Source: Algiphilus sp022763315 (GTDB lineage Bacteria; Pseudomonadota; Gammaproteobacteria; Nevskiales; Nevskiaceae). From it: DNA of 64,000 bases. The notes under the pieces were generated by a model that made no database searches, was not told the DNA's origin, and worked only from the letters and a program-made list of their open reading frames with translations. The stretch lies in NCBI RefSeq assembly GCF_965249985.1, contig NZ_OZ252280.1; one strand, given 5' to 3'. The stretch's first letter is position 1. The number at the start of each line of letters is the position of its first letter. Below, one piece after another: positions 63,698 through 64,000 of this stretch. A program made the position numbers and the translations under genes.

Positions 63698-64000
63698 CCG
63701 GATCCGGACCGGGGAGCCTGACCGCTTCGAGGAAGTCGTCCCCCCAGCGGCGCAGGTCGTAGTACTCCACGATCTCGTAGAGCTGGCGCAGCCGCCCCTC
63801 GGCCTCGGCGCGGCCCATGTTAAGCGCGACATAGAGGCCCGAGGCGAGGTCATCGGTGTCATGGGGGTTGGTCAGAAGCGCACCCTTGAGCTCGGCCGCG
63901 GCGCCAGCGAACTCGGATAGCACCAGCACGCCGCGACCACCGATGGCGCCCTGTACCGCGACGTACTCCTTGGCCACCAGGTTGAGGCCATCGCGCAAAG
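63666..64000 (-). CDS. otsA: trehalose-6-phosphate synthase-like GT20 glycosyltransferase (3' end only)
   Basis: Only the last ~111 codons are present. They show the C-terminal GT20 pattern: LRDGLNLVAKEYVA, GVLVLSEFAGAAAELKGALL with the nucleotide-sugar-binding region, and NPHDTDDLA. This fits OtsA, which transfers glucose from UDP-glucose to glucose-6-phosphate. Glucosylglycerol-phosphate synthase is the main alternative. The 5' part lies beyond base 64000. Its tail overlaps the symporter gene. Confidence 0.85.
   Translation of the reverse strand, partial: LRDGLNLVAKEYVAVQGAIGGRGVLVLSEFAGAAAELKGALLTNPHDTDDLASGLYVALNMGRAEAEGRLRQLYEIVEYYDLRRWGDDFLEAVRLPGPDPVSENTTLMPQ

Overview
The window is a chromosomal segment of a GC-rich gammaproteobacterium (inferred). 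The evidence is the complete division and cell-wall (dcw) cluster ending ftsQ-ftsA-ftsZ-lpxC, then the lpxC / DUF721 (DciA-like) / M23 peptidase / secA / argJ / Nudix order familiar from Pseudomonas-type genomes, and a ccoNOQP-ccoGIS-hemN block. Protein style resembles Xanthomonadales, Nevskiales or Salinisphaerales, but the sequence alone does not fix the order. I see no insertion sequence, integrase, prophage, CRISPR array or toxin-antitoxin pair. This is mostly core genome with a few less characterised genes.

Layout. (1) 1-7.5 kb: 5' part of a cytochrome bd oxidase subunit I gene on the minus strand, a small lipoprotein, a TPP riboswitch with thiC, a Gly/Met-tailed acidic protein, an ABC exporter, a small membrane protein and a secreted PQQ-type sugar dehydrogenase. 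(2) 7.5-26.3 kb: the dcw cluster mraZ-rsmH-ftsL-ftsI-murE-murF-mraY-murD-ftsW-murG-murC-murB-ddl-ftsQ-ftsA-ftsZ, with nearly every junction overlapping, preceded by a 10-bp-phased MraZ operator and followed by lpxC. (3) 26.4-34.9 kb: DciA-like gene divergent from an M23 peptidase, then secA, argJ, a Nudix/ThiE-like fusion and an amidohydrolase. (4) 35-45.7 kb: an OmpA-family protein, a frameshifted two-repeat lipoprotein, an acyl-CoA dehydrogenase, an amidase, a CNNM/CBS membrane protein, an hsp20-cbpA-type chaperone unit behind a sigma-32-like promoter, cysC and a FadL-type porin. (5) 46-50.5 kb: tRNA-Val(CAC), an anchored protein with an SdrD-B-like domain, and a minus-strand tetR-SDR-alpha/beta-hydrolase operon. 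(6) 50.7-60.3 kb: cbb3 oxidase structural and assembly genes and hemN. (7) 60.4-64 kb: tgt, a glutathione peroxidase, a sodium:solute symporter and the 3' end of a trehalose-phosphate synthase-like gene.

Functionally, the dcw block makes and polymerises meso-DAP peptidoglycan precursors and builds the divisome. FNR/Anr-like boxes lie upstream of cydA (degenerate), ccoN (degenerate) and hemN (perfect), which suggests shared low-oxygen control of both high-affinity oxidases and of anaerobic haem synthesis. The least explained items are the frameshifted duplicated-domain lipoprotein at 36.2-37.1 kb, the apparently leaderless tetR whose operator fills its own promoter spacer, the divergent pair whose start codons overlap at 26835-26838, and several small membrane proteins in the cbb3 operon. 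No wholly new multi-gene system could be shown from sequence alone.
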